Shown here one piece after another: positions 21,690 through 32,759 of a stretch of 64,000 nucleotides of DNA; position 1 is the stretch's first letter; every line of letters begins with the position of its first letter. A model generated the notes under the pieces. The model worked only from the letters and a program-made list of their open reading frames with translations. It had not been told where the DNA came from and made no database searches. Both the position numbers and the translations under genes were made by a program. This DNA comes from Mauremys mutica (Eukaryota > Chordata > Testudines > Geoemydidae), in NCBI RefSeq assembly GCF_020497125.1, contig NC_059079.1, positions 6,603,053 to 6,667,052 of the forward strand. The letters are read 5' to 3'.

Positions 21690-21900
21690 TGCACAAAGGC
21701 AGCGCTGTGGTCTCAGAACTAAGGCACTGGGCTGGGAGTCAGGAGGCTTCAGTTCAATGCCTAATTTTGTCACTTAGCTGGTTGGGCTGTTTCAGAACCA
21801 CTTTATTTTTCCACCCATAAAATGGTGCTAGGAGTGTTTTCACCAAGTGCTCAGAGGTCCATGGATGAAAGCATTGTATGGGAGCTACATGTAATGAGAC
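21690..21900 (+). mobile_element. MIR-type SINE relic
   Basis: GTGGTCTCAGAACTAAGGCA, GTTCAATGCCTAATTTTGTC and CCCATAAAATGGTGC follow the MIR plus-strand order. Confidence 0.65.
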
Positions 21901-22117
21901 ACCCATTGGATAGGTCATGGAGCGTGAGAAGGAAATGAATGCAGGACCTCTGGATTTAAGATAGTGAGCTTCACACTGCCAGAGCTAAAAGATTCAGGTG
22001 TGGTAACTCAAAGGCTATAGGGACTCAGGAGCCTCTATGTAGTCCAGCCACTAAAGGGAGACAGAGTGCCACACTGAGTAAGGGTGGGTTATAAGAGCAC
22101 TAGCATGAGATTTGAAG

Positions 22118-22185
22118 CCTCATTCTGCAAGGTGTGGAATGCCTGCAACTCCCATTGACGTCAGTGGGGTGCGGCCCAGGACAGG
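22118..22185. repeat. Palindromic mini-repeat relic
   Basis: CTCCCATTGACGTCAGTGGGG is the palindromic centre of the family described at 18427. The outer arms are decayed. Confidence 0.4.
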
Positions 22186-22204
22186 TACAGCCAGGGGAGC
22201 AGAA

Positions 22205-22420
22205 AAATTGCCGGTAGCAGAGTTGCTTAGTGGATAGAGCAATGGACTGTGACTCAGGAGACCTGGGTTGGCTACTGCCTTGTTGAGAGACCTTGGGCAA
22301 GTTGCTTCCCTCCCGGTGCCTCAGTTTCCACATATGTAAAATGGGAAAAATGATACTGATCTCCTTTGTAAAGTGCTTTGACATCGGCTGCTAAAGCCCC
22401 TCTATGCCACCTAGGGTTGT
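22205..22420 (+). mobile_element. MIR-type SINE relic
   Basis: AGTGGATAGAGCAATGGACT, then CTTGGGCAAGTTGCTTCC, CCTCAGTTTCCACATATG and TTGTAAAGTGCTTTGACATC. The A- and B-box-like start is part of the SINE, not a tRNA gene. Confidence 0.85.
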
Positions 22421-22494
22421 TTTTATTGTATACACTGTTCCTGCCTTTGAACTGTAACACTCCACCCACCAAAATCAGTAATATAATCAAATAT

Positions 22495-22720
22495 TCATAG
22501 ATTTCGAGACCTGAAGGGGCCATTCTGATCATCCAGTCTGACCTCCTGTATAGCACAAGCCATAAAACTACCCTAAAATATTCCTAGAGCAGATCTTTTA
22601 GAAAAAACTTCGGCTCTTGATTTAAAAATGGTCAGGAATGGAGAATCCACCACAACCCCTGGCAAATTGTTTCGTGACTCTCACTCTTCTGTTATACACT
22701 TTCATCACATCTCTTGTTCT
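22495..22720 (-). mobile_element. CR1/L3-type LINE relic
   Basis: CATAGATTTCGAGACCTGAAG, CATTCTGATCATCCAGTCTG, CTCCTGTATAGCACAAGCC and GGAGAATCCACCACAACCCC are landmarks of a widespread amniote CR1-type LINE 3' region in reverse orientation. Confidence 0.85.
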
Positions 22721-22934
22721 CAGAGCTGTTTCAGAACCACTGATTAAGACTCAGCAACATCAGCATGAGACCGATATCGTTATTCTTTATTTTACCAATC
22801 GGTAAACTGCCCCTTGCATGGTTGAAATGACTTGCCCTGCAAGTTAGTGGCAGCTTTAGACACAGATCTTGGGAACACTGCGCTTATGATTTATATTACA
22901 GCAGCTTTTGAAGGCTCTACCTGAGCTCTAGGCT

Positions 22935-23052
22935 GCATTGCGTTAGGCCCTGTACACACAGTAAGAGACAGTCCCTGCCCCAAAGAGTTTGCAATTGAAA
23001 TAGAACAAGACAAGCAAAGGGCTGGAGGGGAAGCAGGCGCAGGATGGGAAAA
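22935..23052 (-). mobile_element. L2-type tail relic
   Basis: GAGACAGTCCCTGCCCCAAAG followed by AGTTTGCAATTGAAAT is the reversed 3' tail of an L2/MIR-type element. It is cut by the mini-element at 23053. Confidence 0.65.
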
Positions 23053-23154
23053 TAGGGTGACCAGATGTCCCAATTTTTGGGTCTTTTTATTAAATAGGCT
23101 CCTATTACCCCCCACCCTGTCCCGATTTTTCACATTTGCTCTCTAATCACCCTC
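23053..23154. mobile_element. hAT-like mini-element (GGGTGACCAG family), copy 2
   Basis: TAGGGTGACCAGATGTCCC opens the copy and TCTAATCACCCTC closes it. The flanks TGGGAAAA (23045-23052) and TGGGGAAA (23155-23162) are 8 bp with one mismatch. It is slightly shortened (102 bp) and inserted between L2- and MIR-type sequence. Confidence 0.85.
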
Positions 23155-23255
23155 TGGGGAAATGAGCTGCCCAAGGTCACCCAGCAGGGCTGAGCACAGA
23201 ACCCAGCTGGCCTGACTCCCAGTCCAGTGCTCTGTCCGCTAGCCTGCACTCTCCC
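23155..23255 (-). mobile_element. MIR-type SINE relic
   Basis: GAGCTGCCCAAGGTCACCCAG, then CAGTCCAGTGCTCTGTCCGC. It may be the same element as the tail upstream of the mini-element. Confidence 0.7.
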
Positions 23256-23594
23256 CAAACCGAAAGACAATGCTGTGAACAGTGAAGTAACCCGAAGCTG
23301 CTCTGATACTATTCAGACATAAAGAGGCATGCGCCGATTTTCAGGGGCATGTGCCATCACTTATAATTTTACAATGGATGGCTTCCTGCAGATTCATTGG
23401 TACAGGGAGCTTTGAAGAGTATGTCTGTCTAGGGGTTGGGCCTAAGGAAGGCTTCCAGCAATCTGCAAGTGAGTGCCTTGCCATCCGAATACAAACAGTT
23501 GAGAGTCCATGCCCACACATCTTCACGTTCAGTCATGCATTTATTGCAAGCGTGAGACGGCCACGATTTTCCTTTCCTCCATGGCACCTTTATC

Positions 23595-23810
23595 CCATGA
23601 TCCAAAATGCTTTATAATGAATTAATTCAGCTTTACACCACTCCTGGGAGGTAGGTAAAGAATTTTAGCCCCATTTTAGAGAGAAAACACAGGTCTAGAG
23701 AGGCTCCCGGGAACTGCCTGAGACAGGCACTGAATCGTTAGTAGAGCCAGGCAGAAAACCCTCGATTCCTGTGCCCCACTGGCTTGCCCTAACCACTAGG
23801 TAACTCTTCC
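23595..23810 (-). mobile_element. MIR-type SINE relic
   Basis: GCCCCATTTTAGAGAGAAAAC, then GCCCTAACCACTAGGTAAC, in minus orientation. Confidence 0.7.
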
Positions 23811-23819
23811 TATAGTGGG

Positions 23820-24250
23820 GATTTCCCAAATTATTACCAGACAGCGTTACTGACACTGAAGTTGTTTAAGAGCCTCCTCGTTAGAGGCACCAGTTGTGAC
23901 ACCCAGCTCCTCTGACATTTAATTTGTCATCTTCCTGAAGGATACGAACCAATAATAGCGAGACCCAGAGAACAGCAGAACCGTCAAATGCAGGAATCCA
24001 GTTGGAATAATCTAGGGCCAGATCTTACTTCCCTGAGGGCTGGGCTGGGCTGTGTTGAGCTAAGTACAGCTCATAGGATTGTGCCAAGGGGTTGCATTCT
24101 CATCCCTTGCGCACAGGGGATTTGCAGGCTCTGTCACAGTAGGGATTGTCCTCTTCTTTCCCCATACCCCCTTGGGCTGATTTGTGCCTTGTTGGGCGTA
24201 CAGAGGAATGGGAGAGACTGTAATTGTTTCTGGCCCTCACAGGGGGTGGA
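23820..24250. other. Unique sequence, nothing recognised
   Basis: No gene or repeat that I can support. Frames here are short and overlapping. Confidence 0.3.
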
Positions 24251-24251
24251 G

Positions 24252-24387
24252 CATAGGTGCTGGAATGAGGGGTGCTGGGGGTGCTGCCACACCCTCTGGC
24301 TTGAAGTGGTTTCCATCATATGCAGGATTTACAGTTTGGTTCAATGGCTTGCAATACCCCCCCTATAAAAATTGTTCCAGCGCCGCT
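24252..24387. mobile_element. hAT-like mini-element (CATAGGTGCTGGAA family)
   Basis: The start CATAGGTGCTGGAATGAGGG and the end TTGTTCCAGCGCCGCT are inverted. The core TTGAAGTGGTTTCCATCATA is characteristic of a turtle family. The flanks GGGTGGAG (24244-24251) and GGGTGGAA (24388-24395) give an 8-bp target duplication with one mismatch. Confidence 0.85.
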
Positions 24388-24529
24388 GGGTGGAAGGCAC
24401 ATTGCACCATCCTCAGCTGGTGTACAGTGGTGTAGCATCATCTGTGGTGCCTATATGGCCATCACTGAAATATCTGATCACTTCACAGTGTCTCTCCTTC
24501 CACACCTTTGGACAGTAGAGAAGTACAAT

Positions 24530-24675
24530 GATCCCCATTTTGCAGATGGGGAAACTGTGCCACAAACAAGTGAAATAACTTGACTGAGGTCGCCTAGGAA
24601 GTCTGTGGCGGAGAAGTGAGTTGAACCTGGGGTCCACTGAGTTCCACGTGTGTGCTGTCAGCTGTCCTTCCTTAT
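24530..24675 (-). mobile_element. MIR-type SINE relic
   Basis: CCCCATTTTGCAGATGGGGA, then AAGTGAAATAACTTGACTGAG and GTTGAACCTGGGGTCC. Confidence 0.8.
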
Positions 24676-24734
24676 CAGAGCTATACTGCTACATGCTCGC
24701 TAATGATCCGGCCCATGCTCTCTCTGAGACTTGC

Positions 24735-25010
24735 TTACACAGCTTGTTCCCTTACTTTATTGTTCAGACTCTTTAAAGAAAACTTGTAAAGCTTCTAGCT
24801 AATAATCTCAGGCTTAATTTTCACTAATAAATCCCCATTTTCACATTCAGCTGCAGTGCCTTTTAAAACGTTAGCTCGGGCTCAGATTACACTCCTGATA
24901 AAAGCATACACGGCAATATTAGTTTTCATGGAAAAAGTAATGCCTTGCAGCCTGTATTATCCATTTAGAAGTTGATGCAAATGAAGTTTAAAAGGGGAAA
25001 AAAACCCAAA
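24735..25010. other. Candidate conserved noncoding element
   Basis: Repeat-free AT-rich DNA with compact TAAT/ATTA, TGATAA and ATGCAAAT-like words (for example GATGCAAATGAAG near 24974). It stands out from the surrounding decayed repeats. Conservation is a guess from composition. Confidence 0.3.
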
Positions 25011-25769
25011 CCCAAACAAACCCCAAATCCTAGGTGAAGTGGGGCTCTGTATTTCCACTTACTTGAAACTGTGTATTGTACAATCTGCACATCTACAGAA
25101 TCATTTTTGAATGTATTAACTTTTGCTGGTTAATGACATTGGGGAATTTAACTCCTGCTTTGGAAGCCCAGTGTCGCTATCAAAATGGCTCAAGACCCAG
25201 TTTAGCGTGTCTGGTAACAAATCAGGGAGTCAGATTCTCTAGTGCCCATTGATTGCGTTGCAGCATGAGAAGGGGCTGTAACAATGATGTACATGGCCCT
25301 GTATAGCTGTAGTGGTTCTATTCCACCTTCCTCAGCCCCTGCTGCAGGGGGTCTGGCAAGTGAAAAGGAGCTCTTCCTTGTATCTAACTAATCCCAGGCC
25401 CGTGTGAGCTCGAGGCAGCTGGTGTAAATCAGAGCAACCTCGAGGCTGCTTTAAACTGTGCCAACAAACTGGGTTGGTGCCTTTTGTCCCCTGGATCAGG
25501 GAGCCATACAGGTAGCTTAAAACAATTTTTGCCACCTCTTCTGGGCTTATACCAAGCACAACTTGGTCATTCCAGTGAATCTGGGCTAGTGAACGGTCAA
25601 TAACCTCCTTTCTAAAGACACTACAGTATTCCGTATTCAGAGCAGAAGTAAAAAGACCTTTGGAATGAATTCCATGAGGATTTCAAACAGCACAAACACT
25701 GATCCCTGCAAGATCGATCTCTCCACCAGAGCAACTAGCATGGATGAAATTCAGATCTGGTGAAAGCTA

Positions 25770-25980
25770 AGGAAACATTTGACTAAGTGTCATTGTCCCT
25801 GTTCTACAGATGGTTAAACTGAGGCATAGATGGGTTAATGTGATTTGCCCAAGGTGTCACAGTGTGTCTGTGGGGCCTTTTTCAAAGCCCATTTATGTCC
25901 AGGGTAGACTTTCCACTGACTTTTTTTGGGAGAGGCCAGTATAGAACTCAGGAGTTCTAACCACTAGACAGCACTCCAAA
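25770..25980 (-). mobile_element. MIR-type SINE relic
   Basis: TCTACAGATGGTTAAACTGAG, GATTTGCCCAAGGTGTCAC and GTTCTAACCACTAGACAGC. Confidence 0.75.
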
Positions 25981-25991
25981 GGCTCCCAGAA

Positions 25992-26460
25992 GTAGAGTTG
26001 GGTGACATTTTCTGTGCAAATTACTATTATTATTTTTTTGGCTGAAAAAATCAGATTTGGGGTAACTGAAAAAAATGCCAAGTTGGGTCGATTTTGGTGA
26101 ATTGTTTTTGTTGAATAAAAACCAACTTTTGGAAGTGCTGATGTGATTCATTTTGGCATTCTTGAAACAATATTTCGACTTTTCACTTTGGAGAGAATTT
26201 TATTTAAAAAAAAAAGGGATTACAAAGCCCATGCCAATGAAAGGAAATGTTTAGTTTGGGGTTGAACAAAACATTTCATTCAACCCCCAATTTCTTTTTC
26301 ATATTGCTGGAAACACTGAAAAATGTTTGTTTTCAGGTTGACCCAAAGGAATTTTTTGTTGTTGGTTCAGCCACTGAATTAAAAAATTGGGTAGTTGTCC
26401 AGTTCTCTATTGGAGACGCAGAGAAACCAGAGTATAAGTGTGTATTAGAATTCTAAGCTT
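25992..26460. repeat. AT-rich long fold-back repeat (AGAGCTGG..CAGCTCT family), copy 1
   Basis: It begins AGAGTTGGGTGACATTTTCTG. The body is dominated by runs of AAAA/TTTT with interspersed CATTTTGG, AAAATGTT and TTTCATT words that are mutually complementary. Copies or pieces also occur at 35862, 38385, 42660 and 60545. The 69-codon frame at 26247 is inside it and is not a gene. Confidence 0.5.
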
Positions 26461-26559
26461 GGGGAATGTTGGGGGGATGGTGAGCACGCTGAAAAGTCCC
26501 ATGTAAAATGGTCTATATATTTAAAAAAAACCCCAATGCTACAAAATTACCATTGTTTT

Positions 26560-27000
26560 CAGGATGTGGGACAAAGAAAGCAACATGGCCATTCTGTTGC
26601 TCTTCAGTTCTGCTACACAGTGTTGGTATTAATACCAGCATGTGTGTCAAAATAAATTTCCTCCCTTGAAAAAATGCTGACTACTCTGTCACTCCCAATA
26701 AAAACACAAACAGCTGTTGGAGAGATTCATGACTGGCTAACGCATGTGAGCTGCTCCATAACTCTATGAAACAACACGGGAGGCTATTGCCGCTGACTGC
26801 AAAGCAGCGGTGGAAGAGTGGCAGGTGACAGAAAAGCAGTCATTAGTAGAACAGATGGGCTAGGCATGACATTACATGTTAGAGCTATTATTTACTAAGC
26901 TCTCATGTTTGTCATGCCTGAAGATGATATCTTATTAAAAAGTCATGACACTGCTGGATTTTGTTTAAGTCCGAGGGCCAAGAAGGCTAATGAATAACGA
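26560..27000. other. Candidate conserved noncoding element
   Basis: Repeat-free segment with balanced composition; words include CCAATAAAAACAC, GCTGACTGCAAAGCAGCGG and TTATTTACTAAGC. It contains short inverted words (CATGACATT and TGTCATGCC). No coding frame. Function is inferred only. Confidence 0.3.
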
Positions 27001-27227
27001 TAGCTCTGGGAATAGAAGGAGGGGTTCGTTTTCCGTTCACAAATAGAGCTGACTAATATTTCAGAAACTGAATTAAATAATAACTTACAAGAAAGAAACT
27101 GCTAAAGCCAAAAGACTTCAAAGCGACGGCTAGAACTCAGCCCATACCTCATTCTCTCTCTCATGCCTACTAGTGGTGGGGTGCTGTAGCATGTATTATC
27201 TGATAATCACCTGTCTCTCTGGTAGTA

Positions 27228-27611
27228 CAGGAGAACCTCAGAGTTACGAACACCTCGGGAATAAAGGTTCTTCACAACTCTGAAATATTTGTAACTCTGA
27301 ACAAACCGTTATGGTTGTTCTCTCAAAAGCTTACAACTGAACATTGACTTTGCAACTCGATTATGCAAAAGAAAAAGGCTGCTTGTAACCATTTTAATTT
27401 AAATGAAACAAGCACGGAAACAGTTCCCTCACCTTGTCAAATCCTTTTTTTAAACTTTCCCTTTATGTTTTTAGCAGTTTGATGTTTAATACAGTACTGG
27501 GCTGTCTTTGCTTTTTTTTTTTTTGGTCTCTGCTGGTGTCTGATTGTGTATTTCCGGTTCCAAATGAGGGGTGCGGTTGACTGGTCAGTTTGTAACTCTG
27601 AGATTCTACTG
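27228..27611. mobile_element. Tigger/mariner-like nonautonomous element
   Basis: The ends CAGGAGAACCTCAGAGTTAC and GTAACTCTGAGATTCTACTG are inverted (21 of 24 bases match over the outer 24). TA flanks both sides (27226-27227 and 27612-27613), the mariner-superfamily target duplication. The 384-bp interior has no transposase and includes a poly-T run near 27510. Confidence 0.88.
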
Positions 27612-27870
27612 TACTGTTCCTGTGATATTTGGATGTAACTTTTCCCACTTCTTTTTCTTTAGGATTAGGGGGAAAACAACAACTAAATGCTAAAAGCCAC
27701 AGGAAGGAACAGCCACACGCCACACGTGTTGTAACACATGAATGTATACATGACCATGCATGCACAGATATGATGGAACCAGGTTCTCTGGGTGGAATTT
27801 TTTGGGGCCCAGAGGACTGAATTGGCTCTGGAATGCCCTACTACAAGAGTCCCATCTGAACCGTGCATCT

Positions 27871-28125
27871 TACATAAGAACATAAGAACGGCCGTACCGG
27901 GTCAGACCAAAGGTCCATCTAGCCCAGTATCTGTCTGCCGACAGTGGCCAATGCCAGGTGCCCCAGAGGGAGTGAACCTAACAGGCAACGATCAAGTGAT
28001 CTCTCTCCTGCCATCCATCTCCATCCTCTGACAAACAGAGGCTAGGGACACCATTCCTTACCCATCCTGGCTAATAGCCATTTATGGACTTAACCGCCAT
28101 GAATTTATCCAGTTCTCTTTTATCT
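27871..28125 (-). mobile_element. CR1-type LINE relic (AACATAAGAACGGCC family)
   Basis: CATAAGAACATAAGAACGGCC marks the reversed octamer tail. GTCAGACCAAAGGTCCATC, GACAGTGGCCAATGCCAGGT and CAAACAGAGGCTAGGGACAC follow in the usual reverse order. Confidence 0.88.
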
Positions 28126-28261
28126 TACAGCCGTTAGAGGCAAATCCTGCCCCTGTCTCTCTGGAGGGCCCTTGGGCAGTGGCACCAATGTAGATAAGGG
28201 GAAACACGTGGCAGGTCCTGCAATGGATGTGTACTCCTTGCATGGCATGGAGGGCCAGGGG

Positions 28262-28385
28262 TAGGGTAATCAGCCAGCAAGTGTGAAAAATCGGGACAGA
28301 GGGTGGGGGGTAATAGGAGCCTATATAAGAAAAAGCCCCAAATATCAGGAGTGTCCCTATAAAATCAGGACATCTGGTCACCCTA
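28262..28385. mobile_element. hAT-like mini-element (GGGTGACCAG family), copy 3
   Basis: Opposite orientation to copies 1 and 2: AAAAATCGGGACAGAGGGTGG comes first and TCTGGTCACCCTA last. GCCAGGGG flanks both sides exactly (28254-28261 and 28386-28393). Confidence 0.93.
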
Positions 28386-28393
28386 GCCAGGGG

Positions 28394-29330
28394 TTGGAGC
28401 AGAGACAGGTCAGAAGAGGAAGAGGGGAGGACAAGAAGTTTTACCACTCTAGGGCAGCTTCAGTCCTCCCAGGCACACGACAGAGGGGATCAAGGAAGCA
28501 CGTGGAGCAGCTCCCCTGCTACTCCGAAGGGCAGGTTGGGGGCTTCCTTTTTCCCTTTCCCCCATGGTGTTCCTCAGTACCTACTTGATCTCCTCAGGAT
28601 GGCCAGGAGGGGGTGTATTCCCAGATTCTAATCTTAATACGAACCTCCTCTTAACCGAGCTGTGGATTCACCTCCCCCCGAATGTAAACAAGCCCTTTAC
28701 AGGCCTGAGAGCGAGAGGCGCTGAGCCCTCGCAGAGGCCGTTGGGCTGATTTCTGGCCTCCTCCCTTTGTTTTTAGCCAGGGCTCCACCAAAGCCAACTC
28801 TCCCTCCCAGGACTGTTCCTTAGCCTTCTCCAGAGCAGGCCCAGCGCCCGTGACCTGCGATCGGCGCAAGTTCTCGAATAACATCTCCCCTGTTAAAGAA
28901 AAGCACTAGGCACATTCCAGCCACTGACCTCTGACTCGCTTCAATATTGGGACGAGATTGGCTTGAAACCTGCACCTGACAAAGCACCAAGCCGGCCTTC
29001 ATCCCACACCTGATGCTGCCACAGTCATCCCCTGCCCCACCGCGCGACCCGTGTCTGCTTGGCATTGGGCTTCCAACCCTAACCTGCCCTGTGCATCTGC
29101 CCCCGTTCTCTCCCCAAGCTATGCACAATACGTGTGGCCCACGGGCAGAGGAAGGGGCAATCGAGTGTCTTGGAATAGCTGGCAGATGAAATAATTATTA
29201 TCCCAGCACTGTGCCTGCCTCCCTCACATTCCTCTGTGCTAGCGGCTCAGCTTATTTGGTTTTCATGCACAAATATTGACTCACTTGATTCTTTTCCTCC
29301 CGTGCCTGTTAAAAAGACATCACTCCCATT
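28394..29330. other. Unique sequence with moderate CpG, no gene recognised
   Basis: No repeat family is recognised. Frames on both strands lack known domains. Confidence 0.3.
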
Positions 29331-29334
29331 GTTA

Positions 29335-29583
29335 TTATTGTCTTTGTGCTGCAGCTTCAAGAAGCGTCGAACAGGGGGCCTGCTTCAATGCACTCCAGTG
29401 CCCTGATGAGCCAGCCAAATAGGTTTGCTCTGCGTGAGGAGGTTTGCCTGGATCAGCATATTGTTCCTCGAATGCTCTCTCCTCTGATTCGCCCATTGGC
29501 TTGTCTGTCTTCTGCTTGATATACTCGTAGGGTATGGCCAGCTCAGCGGCAAATACGTTGTCAACGCTTAATAACAATGACAA
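29335..29583 (-). other. Unidentified 82-codon open frame on the minus strand
   Basis: The translation has a balanced composition unlike the low-complexity chance frames elsewhere (contains YEYIKQKTDKPMGESEER). I do not recognise it. It starts flush against the MIR relic at 29578 and ends in CTGCAG next to an ATT-rich stretch. It could be part of an unknown repeat, a relic exon or chance. The plus strand is also open here for about 60 codons, which weakens the coding case. Confidence 0.15.
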
Positions 29584-29800
29584 GGCAGTATGGCCCAGTG
29601 GGTAGGGCGTTGGTCTGGAGCAATGGGGGGGGGTCTATTCCGCTCTCTGCTACTGATGTGGCCTGTGACCTTGGGCAACTCACCTCACCTCTCCGTGCCT
29701 CAGTTTCCACATATGTAGAATGACACCAACCTTATTTCGTAAAGTGTTCTGCAGTCTAAGGATGAAATGCGCTATTTAAACATGACATATTATTTATGAA
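29578..29800 (+). mobile_element. MIR-type SINE relic
   Basis: GTGACCTTGGGCAACTCACC, CCTCAGTTTCCACATATGTAG and GTAAAGTGTTCTGCAGTC. It opens with CAGTATGGCCCAGTGGGTAGG. Confidence 0.88.
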
Positions 29801-31289
29801 TGCCCCACAATATGAGCAGTTATTCCACTGGTACAGTCCAGTCCAGTTTCAAAATCAGGAAAAAGTAGGATTTTTAAGGATAACGTGAGTTGCATCCTGC
29901 AGCCCAGGTTGCCTGATTCCTGACCAGGACTTTAGGACAGAAAAAGCAAATCCATCCCTGCTTTGTACTGAGCCCAGTTCGTGCGGAGACCGAATAGTGA
30001 GAGGGTATCAAGCCCTGTGTGAATACTCATAAAGGACCCAGTCCCGAGCACCTTAGACTCTCATTGCAGTCACTGAGAGATACAGTGCACTAGGGGCTGG
30101 GTCACCCCCCCCTTCTGTAGCAAAATCTTGGGGCAGGAGGAGGAAATCTCTCCGGGATCTCCTTGGAGAGATTTCTCTATGTAATTCCACTGGAGGGGCT
30201 GGGTAAATCTCCACCTCCGCCCAGGGAACAGGCCATGAGACTCTATGACCAAAACCCACTGCTCCATTCACACGGAGGCCCAGTGCCCCCAGCAAATCCA
30301 CTGGAATCTCTTTATCGGGGTCTCTACCCCGGGGACACTCTCAAAGGCAGATCCCTGCTCTGGACTGGCTCCCCGTGACAGCTCAGACAGCCCCCTTGTA
30401 AACTATACAGGGCCAGAGGGATGGGGAACAATGGGCATCCCCCCAAGACCCACCCTCCACCAGAGTGATGCAGCTCCCTAGCCTGACCACTTCCCACATC
30501 CTCTCCCTTTGTAGGTCCTGGGAGGCCTCCAGCTGGTGCCATGCAGGTAACTGAACCCCACTTCTGTGCTGGGGATGGGACCTCCACCTGGGGAGGCTGC
30601 AGTGCACAGGTTATCAGGGGAGAGGCACAATCCCGCACTCAGGAGCTGAGAAGTTCCCTTTTCTTCTCTTCCCACGGGACTCCGAGATTTGCCAACTTCC
30701 CAATTTCTGGAAACTGGACACCCCTGCTCCATCGCCACCCCAGGAGGCCCCCCCCCGCTTCACCACTCCCCCAAGGTTCCTCCCTCTGCTCACTCCTCTC
30801 CCCCTCCCTGCCCTGTGCCCAGCTGGGGAGCGCCACACTCATCCCACCCCACCAGTTACCTGCAGGTGAGGGGGGAGTCTTCTCCTGCTGGATCTGCCCC
30901 CTGGCACATTTGACCCCCCTGTCTCCAGCAGCCGGTCCTGGGCGCGGGGTGGCCCGCCACCACCACATACCACAGCCACGCTCTCTCTCCGGCAGGCCAG
31001 CTGCTGTGCTGGGGGGCTGGGCTCTGTGGCCAACCCAAGGTGGAGTGGATGGTGAGAGAAGCAGATGGTCCCACCCCTTCCACTCCCTGGCATGTTTCCG
31101 GCTCACTCAGCCTCTGATCCTGGCAGCCGGGCCCAGGCGGGGATGGAAAGGGTGAGACCACCTATTTCTCCTGCCGGCCGCTCTGCTCTGGGTCGGCAGG
31201 AGAGAGTCTGGCTCCTTTCCTCACCCCGGCAGACCAATCTGGGGGTCACTTGCCCCTGCGTGTCCCCCCTATGCATCACCCTGCTCCTG
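29800..31289. other. GC/CT-rich sequence, probably repeat-derived from about 30670
   Basis: 29800-30670 shows nothing I recognise. From about 30670, AATTTCTGGAAACTGGACACC and long CCACC/CTCTCC tracts resemble the interior of the element ending at 31399. The 204-codon plus-strand frame (30541-31155) and the opposing minus-strand frames are proline/serine/glycine-rich and mutually overlapping, so none is called. Confidence 0.3.
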
Positions 31290-31399
31290 CAGGCAGCAAC
31301 TGGATTTTTGGTGTCCAGTCAGCGTTTCTGACCGGACACTGTCAGATGTCATTTTTTACGGGACTTTCTGGTAAAAAACTGGACACCTGGCGACCCTAG
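31290..31399. mobile_element. End of a nonautonomous DNA element (GGACACCTGGCGACC family)
   Basis: GGTGTCCAGTCAGCGTTTCTG, CCGGACACTGTCAG and the closing AAACTGGACACCTGGCGACC match a turtle element whose end reads CTAGGGTCGCCAGGTGTCC on the minus strand. The left end and target duplication were not found. Confidence 0.5.
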
Positions 31400-31530
31400 A
31401 GACTCCCTGTTTGTCAGCTGTTTGGGGCAGGGACCGGCTTTTTGTTCTGTGTTAGTGCAGCACCTAGCACGACAGGGTCCTGGCTCATGACTAGGGCTCC
31501 TCAGTGCTACCGCAGGGGAAATAATACATC
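31400..31530 (+). mobile_element. L2-type tail relic
   Basis: TTTGGGGCAGGGACCGGCTTT, GTGCAGCACCTAGCACGAC and GGCTCATGACTAGGGCTCC are the typical 3' tail landmarks. Confidence 0.8.
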
Positions 31531-32550
31531 GTCATAGTAACAGGTATCTGGACTCCCATGGACGTTAGTGCCAGAGTAAAGTCTGAATGAAAATGTAGCA
31601 GCAGACCTCAGGATCTGGCCCCCAGTACAGGAATATCCTCAGTACTCAGGGGTAGTGAGTTCCCTGCAGCCTGGGACGATACAATTAAGCTGAGAGCTGC
31701 ATTGTACAAACGGCTGGATCCTTGCTATAGAAATCCTACACCATGGGGTGCCCCAGTCTCGCGCTGTCAAGTGACTCACTGTCTGTTTGGAGCCGCATGC
31801 GCCAGGGGAGGAGGGGAGACCCTCAGCTGCGGTATGTTGGCATCGCTCTGTTGAAGCCACCGGAGCTGCACCCCTTTAGGCCAGCTGAGGATCTGGGCCC
31901 TGGATACGCTCGTGCCGACTTTCAGTGAGACAAAAAGGAAAGCGCAGCGGACGTGATGAGCGTACTTCTGTACAGGGAAGTCCTCTGAGCAGCTCGAGTG
32001 GCAAAAATGACATTATAGAGAGAAGCATATGGCATTTTGTGCTGTATCGAACGTGACCAGCTCACATGCCACACGGGGCTTTGGTTAACCAGGTGGCCCT
32101 AGAAGAGCGTTCCACCAAGGAAGCTGGGATCCTTCTGCCTTCCAGGCCGCTGCCAGCAAGAACGAAGTGGGGCAAAATCCCATGCGGATTTCTGCCTTGT
32201 GCAAACCTCTGGAAGTCATGGGGCCAAATTCTGATCCTTTTCACCGGTGCAACCTCAGCGTTGCCTGATGTTAATGATAGCAGAATTGGGCCCAGTGGGT
32301 TTGCATGAGAGGTAAGTAAAGGCAAAATCTGGCCCTCTGCAGTCATGACTGAACTGAGAATATCTGAGGCAGGACAGACTGCAGCTCCCTCTCCCATAGC
32401 TGTACGGCCTGGGCAGGGTTAACAGAAGCAAACACTTGCTTTGATCAGTAAAGGGAGCATGTATATGACTGGAAAATACATAAGCTAAAGGTGGACCCTG
32501 AGTGGGTGGTGAGCAGATGCCCCCGGAAGAGGAATCCTTCCCTATGGGTG
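31530..32550. other. Unique sequence with repeat traces
   Basis: No gene recognised. About 31540-31622 and 32230-32340 carry 'GATCTGGCCC' / 'AATCTGGCCCTC' ends of decayed mini-repeats. Confidence 0.3.
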
Positions 32551-32551
32551 A

Positions 32552-32752
32552 CAGAACACAAGAACGGCCATACTGGGCCAGACCAAAGGTCCATCTTTTG
32601 ACAGTGGCCAATGCCAGGTGCCCCAAAGGTATTGAACAGAACAGGGAACCATCAAGTGATCCATCCCCTGTCGCCCATTCCCAGCTTCTGGCAAACAGAG
32701 GCTATGGACACCATCCCTGCCCATCCTGGCTAATAGCAATTGATGAACAATT
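32552..32752 (-). mobile_element. CR1-type LINE relic (AACATAAGAACGGCC family)
   Basis: ACACAAGAACGGCCATACTGG, CAGACCAAAGGTCCATC, ACAGTGGCCAATGCCAGGTG and CCATCCTGGCTAATAGC. It is a close relative of the copy at 27871 and lacks about 15 bases after 'CCATCT'. Confidence 0.88.
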
Positions 32753-32759
32753 GCATAGC

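Noticed and set aside
22210..22290. tRNA-like head as an independent tRNA gene
   Set aside because: It is the 5' part of a MIR-type SINE, followed by the MIR core.
30541..31155. 204-codon proline/serine-rich frame as a protein
   Set aside because: Low complexity, overlapped by several minus-strand frames of similar length, and next to a repeat end.
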